NCBI RefSeq assembly: GCF_019721995.1
Contig: NZ_BLYC01000019.1
Coordinates: 1 to 64,000 of the forward strand
DNA from: Bathymodiolus japonicus methanotrophic gill symbiont
Lineage (GTDB): Bacteria > Pseudomonadota > Gammaproteobacteria > Methylococcales > Methylomonadaceae
Direction of reading: 5' to 3'
Length of the DNA stretch: 64,000 nucleotides
This document shows positions 62,315 to 64,000 of this stretch, one piece after another (position 1 is the stretch's first letter; each line of letters starts with the position of its first letter). Under the pieces are notes generated by a model. It did not search any database. It worked only from the letters and a program-made list of their open reading frames with translations, and had not been told where the DNA came from. The position numbers and the translations under genes were made by a program.

Positions 62315-62833
62315 ACAATTTTTAACAAAATCATGGTCGATAAAGCGATAGGGCAGTAACTCATCTCGCCCTAGGGGAATGCCTAATCGAGTTGTCTGAA
62401 TAATTGTTTCCGGGGCTGTGTGCACATCTTCAATATAAAACTGATCGGGATCAAATGTATGCTGATCCCAGTCAGTCACTTTCAGGTTTAGTGCGCGGCA
62501 TAATAAGGTTTGTCCATTGCACAGTTTTTCTAGGGGACGGGATTTTCCGGAAGGGTGTGAGTTGAGCGACTGCATAGTGGCAATGCTTGCTGGTGTGGGC
62601 AGAGAGCCAAGGTATGGAAAGGCTGATTTGATCAATACCGCGTTACCCTTGCCCTGACAACTGATGTTCAGTGAGTCGTGGCTGCCTTTTTCTTCCAGAT
62701 AATAGGCTTCTGTCTCGATAATTCTGGCAGCTAGCCACTGCTGATTGAATTTGCGCCGGATAACTTTACCGAGCAATTGCTTGGCAACAGTACAGGCATC
62801 GGTATTAAAAAAAGTGGCAGTTAATATACTCAT
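62291..62833 (-). pseudogene. mpg: 3-methyladenine DNA glycosylase (AAG/MPG type), damaged
   Basis: 180 residues with family motifs AARIIETEAYY, SLNISCQGKGNAVLI, LCNGQTLLCRALNL and PYRFIDHDF. Compared with family members a block of about 30 residues (the usual YTPKRKALFMPPG-type stretch before SLNVSC) is missing between EKGSH and DSLN. The last residues come from the IS H fragment. It would normally excise alkylated purines; both lesions suggest it no longer does. Confidence 0.7.
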
Positions 62834-62903
62834 AGCTGAAAGTGTAACTAATTTATGACTTTAAACTGGAAAAATCTCATTCTTATTAAAAATATTGCTC
62901 TCA

Positions 62904-63632
62904 ATGAATAATCATCAGGGCTATCAAATTCGCCGTAGCTCCAGGGCCAAACGGCTACGGATTGTGGTGACTGCAGATAAAGTAGAGGCGGTTGCCCCTT
63001 TGCGCATGCCGGAAAGGAAAATTCATCAGTTTATGCGTATCCGGGCTGGCTGGGTAGAGGCGGCAAAAAATGAAGTGCAACAGCATGTTGATAGTGTTAC
63101 CAGCTTGGCACCTGCCAGTTATCAGCAAGGCGCACTGATTCCGTATCAGGGGGCGCAATACAAGTTGCAGATTTATATGACCCGTGAAAAGCAAATTAAA
63201 ATTGCTTTCGAGCAATGTTTTACCGCTTATGTGCCGGAATGCATCAGTAAGGACTTAAATCAGCGAGAACTCAGTCAACAGATCCAGTCAGCTCTCATTA
63301 GCTGGATGGGGCAGGAGGCTGCAAAGCAGGCGGCAGCATATGCTGATAAATATGCCCCAATGTATAAATTAACGCCACGCTCCATTAGTATCAAAGCTCA
63401 GAAAAGTCGTTGGGGGAGTTGTGGCATACATAATGATATTAATTTAAACTGGCTATTGATTCTGGCACCGGCAGCGGTATTTGAATATGTACTAATCCAT
63501 GAGTTGTGCCATATAGAGCAGCGCAATCATTCTGCTGCGTTTTGGGCGCTGGTTGCCAGGCACTGCCCTGATTATCAGCAGCAAAGAGGATGGCTTAAGC
63601 GCTATGGGGCGAGTCTGATGTTGGGCTTATGA
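62904..63632 (+). CDS. YgjP-like zinc metallopeptidase (M48/DUF45)
   Basis: About 242 residues. The zinc motif VLIHELCHIEQRNHSAAFW is near the C-terminus, preceded by KSRWGSCGIHNDINLNW, both standard for the YgjP/SprT-like family. The ATG at 62904 is preferred over an in-frame TTG at 62895. No signal peptide, so it is cytoplasmic. Substrate unknown. Confidence 0.88.
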   Translation: MNNHQGYQIRRSSRAKRLRIVVTADKVEAVAPLRMPERKIHQFMRIRAGWVEAAKNEVQQHVDSVTSLAPASYQQGALIPYQGAQYKLQIYMTREKQIKIAFEQCFTAYVPECISKDLNQRELSQQIQSALISWMGQEAAKQAAAYADKYAPMYKLTPRSISIKAQKSRWGSCGIHNDINLNWLLILAPAAVFEYVLIHELCHIEQRNHSAAFWALVARHCPDYQQQRGWLKRYGASLMLGL

Positions 63633-63670
63633 AACTGGCTATAAATTGAACACTAGTCGTTTGTGATGCT

Positions 63671-63740
63671 TGTAGGGCGTAGCTTCAGCGACCGCCTTTA
63701 AATTCACTTCGGTATTGGTAGGCTGAAGCCACGCCCTACA
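63671..63740. repeat. TGTAGGGCGT inverted repeat
   Basis: TGTAGGGCGTAGCTTCAGC at 63671 is inverted with small changes at GGCTGAAGCCACGCCCTACA, ending at 63740. Same palindrome group as 53071-53133. Confidence 0.75.
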
Positions 63741-63764
63741 GTTTTAAACATGTCCCGTGTTAAA

Positions 63765-63973
63765 ATGCTAACAATGAAATTAATAAGAGATGTGTTTTTT
63801 ATTGTGGTTTTTGTCAGCTTATTACAGGCTTTTATGCAGCGTGATATGCGTACGGGAATAGCGCCTGAATTAGTAGTTAAAACTATTCGAGGTGAAAATG
63901 TGGCTGAGCTGATAACCGATAAGCCGGCCATTATTTATTTTTGGGGTAGCTGGTGTGGTATTTGTACCGCGAT
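63765..63973 (+). pseudogene. Thioredoxin-like membrane-anchored protein, cut by IS H
   Basis: Starts MLTMKLIRDVFFIVVFVSLL, a membrane anchor, then IAPELVVKTIRGENVAELI and YFWGSWCGICTA with the CxxC active site (WCGIC). This matches the start of TlpA/ScsD-type thiol oxidoreductases that act in the periplasm. IS H begins at 63974, three codons after the CxxC. Confidence 0.8.
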
Positions 63974-64000
63974 CATCAGTGTTCCCCTATCAATTGAGGC
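63974..64000 (-). mobile_element. IS H copy entering at the window edge
   Basis: CATCAGTGTTCCCCTATC is the terminal sequence of IS H in the same orientation as 55730-57214. The rest lies beyond the window. Confidence 0.8.

Overview
The window looks like a chromosomal segment of a gammaproteobacterial methanotroph, probably in or near the Methylococcales. This is inferred from a PQQ/lanthanide-type methanol dehydrogenase with its periplasmic partner (xoxF, xoxJ), LptD/SurA/LpxD/KdsB outer-membrane genes, a tungstate uptake gene pair, and the conserved block leuB-asd-fimV. No rRNA or tRNA gene was recognised.

Layout. 0-0.5 kb: edge of an IS66-type element. 0.5-4.5 kb (minus strand): cimA, leuD and leuC for branched-chain precursors. 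4.7-6.7 kb: IS6 and IS30 remnants. 6.6-8.1 kb: a truncated surface-adhesin-like ORF ending at a MITE. 8.1-12 kb (minus): an ABC transporter pair preceded by a toxin-antitoxin pair, then murU-amgK (peptidoglycan recycling). 12-17.6 kb: lptD-surA, a lone DbpA-type RNA-binding protein and rnd. 18.3-20.7 kb: START-domain protein, cupin, rimO. 21-25.8 kb: broken antitoxin, nested insertion sequences and a broken O-antigen ligase. 25.9-27.8 kb: tupA and tupC. 28-33.4 kb: truncated ppiA, CBS protein, adk, lpxD, leuB, asd. 33.4-37.2 kb: IS630 fragment, repeat mosaic and decapitated fimV. 37-40.5 kb: rpoH, ycaR, kdsB, a broken GAP-family gene and a nitrobindin-like gene. 41-44.8 kb: DruA-like fragment and shattered transposases. 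44.9-50.8 kb: dinG and an antiporter gene split by two IS copies. 51-54 kb: xoxF, xoxJ. 54-57.3 kb: IS3 and IS4-like elements. 57.3-64 kb: nif3-like gene, NUDIX gene, broken tetR, truncated MFS gene, IS copy, damaged mpg, a metallopeptidase, and a thioredoxin-like gene cut by an IS at the window end.

The most striking feature is a set of small, protein-less interspersed elements, here called A (280 bp), B (260 bp) and C (294 bp). They start CGCTG; A and B end GGCGCGCCTG and C ends CTCCCCG. They form strings of hairpins. A and C share their first ~50 bp; A and B share their last ~60 bp. Uninterrupted copies of the target lie elsewhere in the window or can be inferred from the reading frame, and they show that A and B insert exactly, with no target-site duplication. 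C gives 0-1 bp. They nest in each other, and they break fimV, ppiA, an O-antigen ligase gene, a tetR gene, an antitoxin gene and many transposases. A fourth element, D (319 bp, inverted ends, 4-bp duplication), sits at the equivalent point in the head hairpin of A or C in all three copies seen. Conventional MITEs (E, 204 bp, 8-bp duplications; a 154-bp relative of IS F) and insertion sequences add further layers. The many pseudogenes suggest a lineage under relaxed selection or with a small effective population; this is inference.
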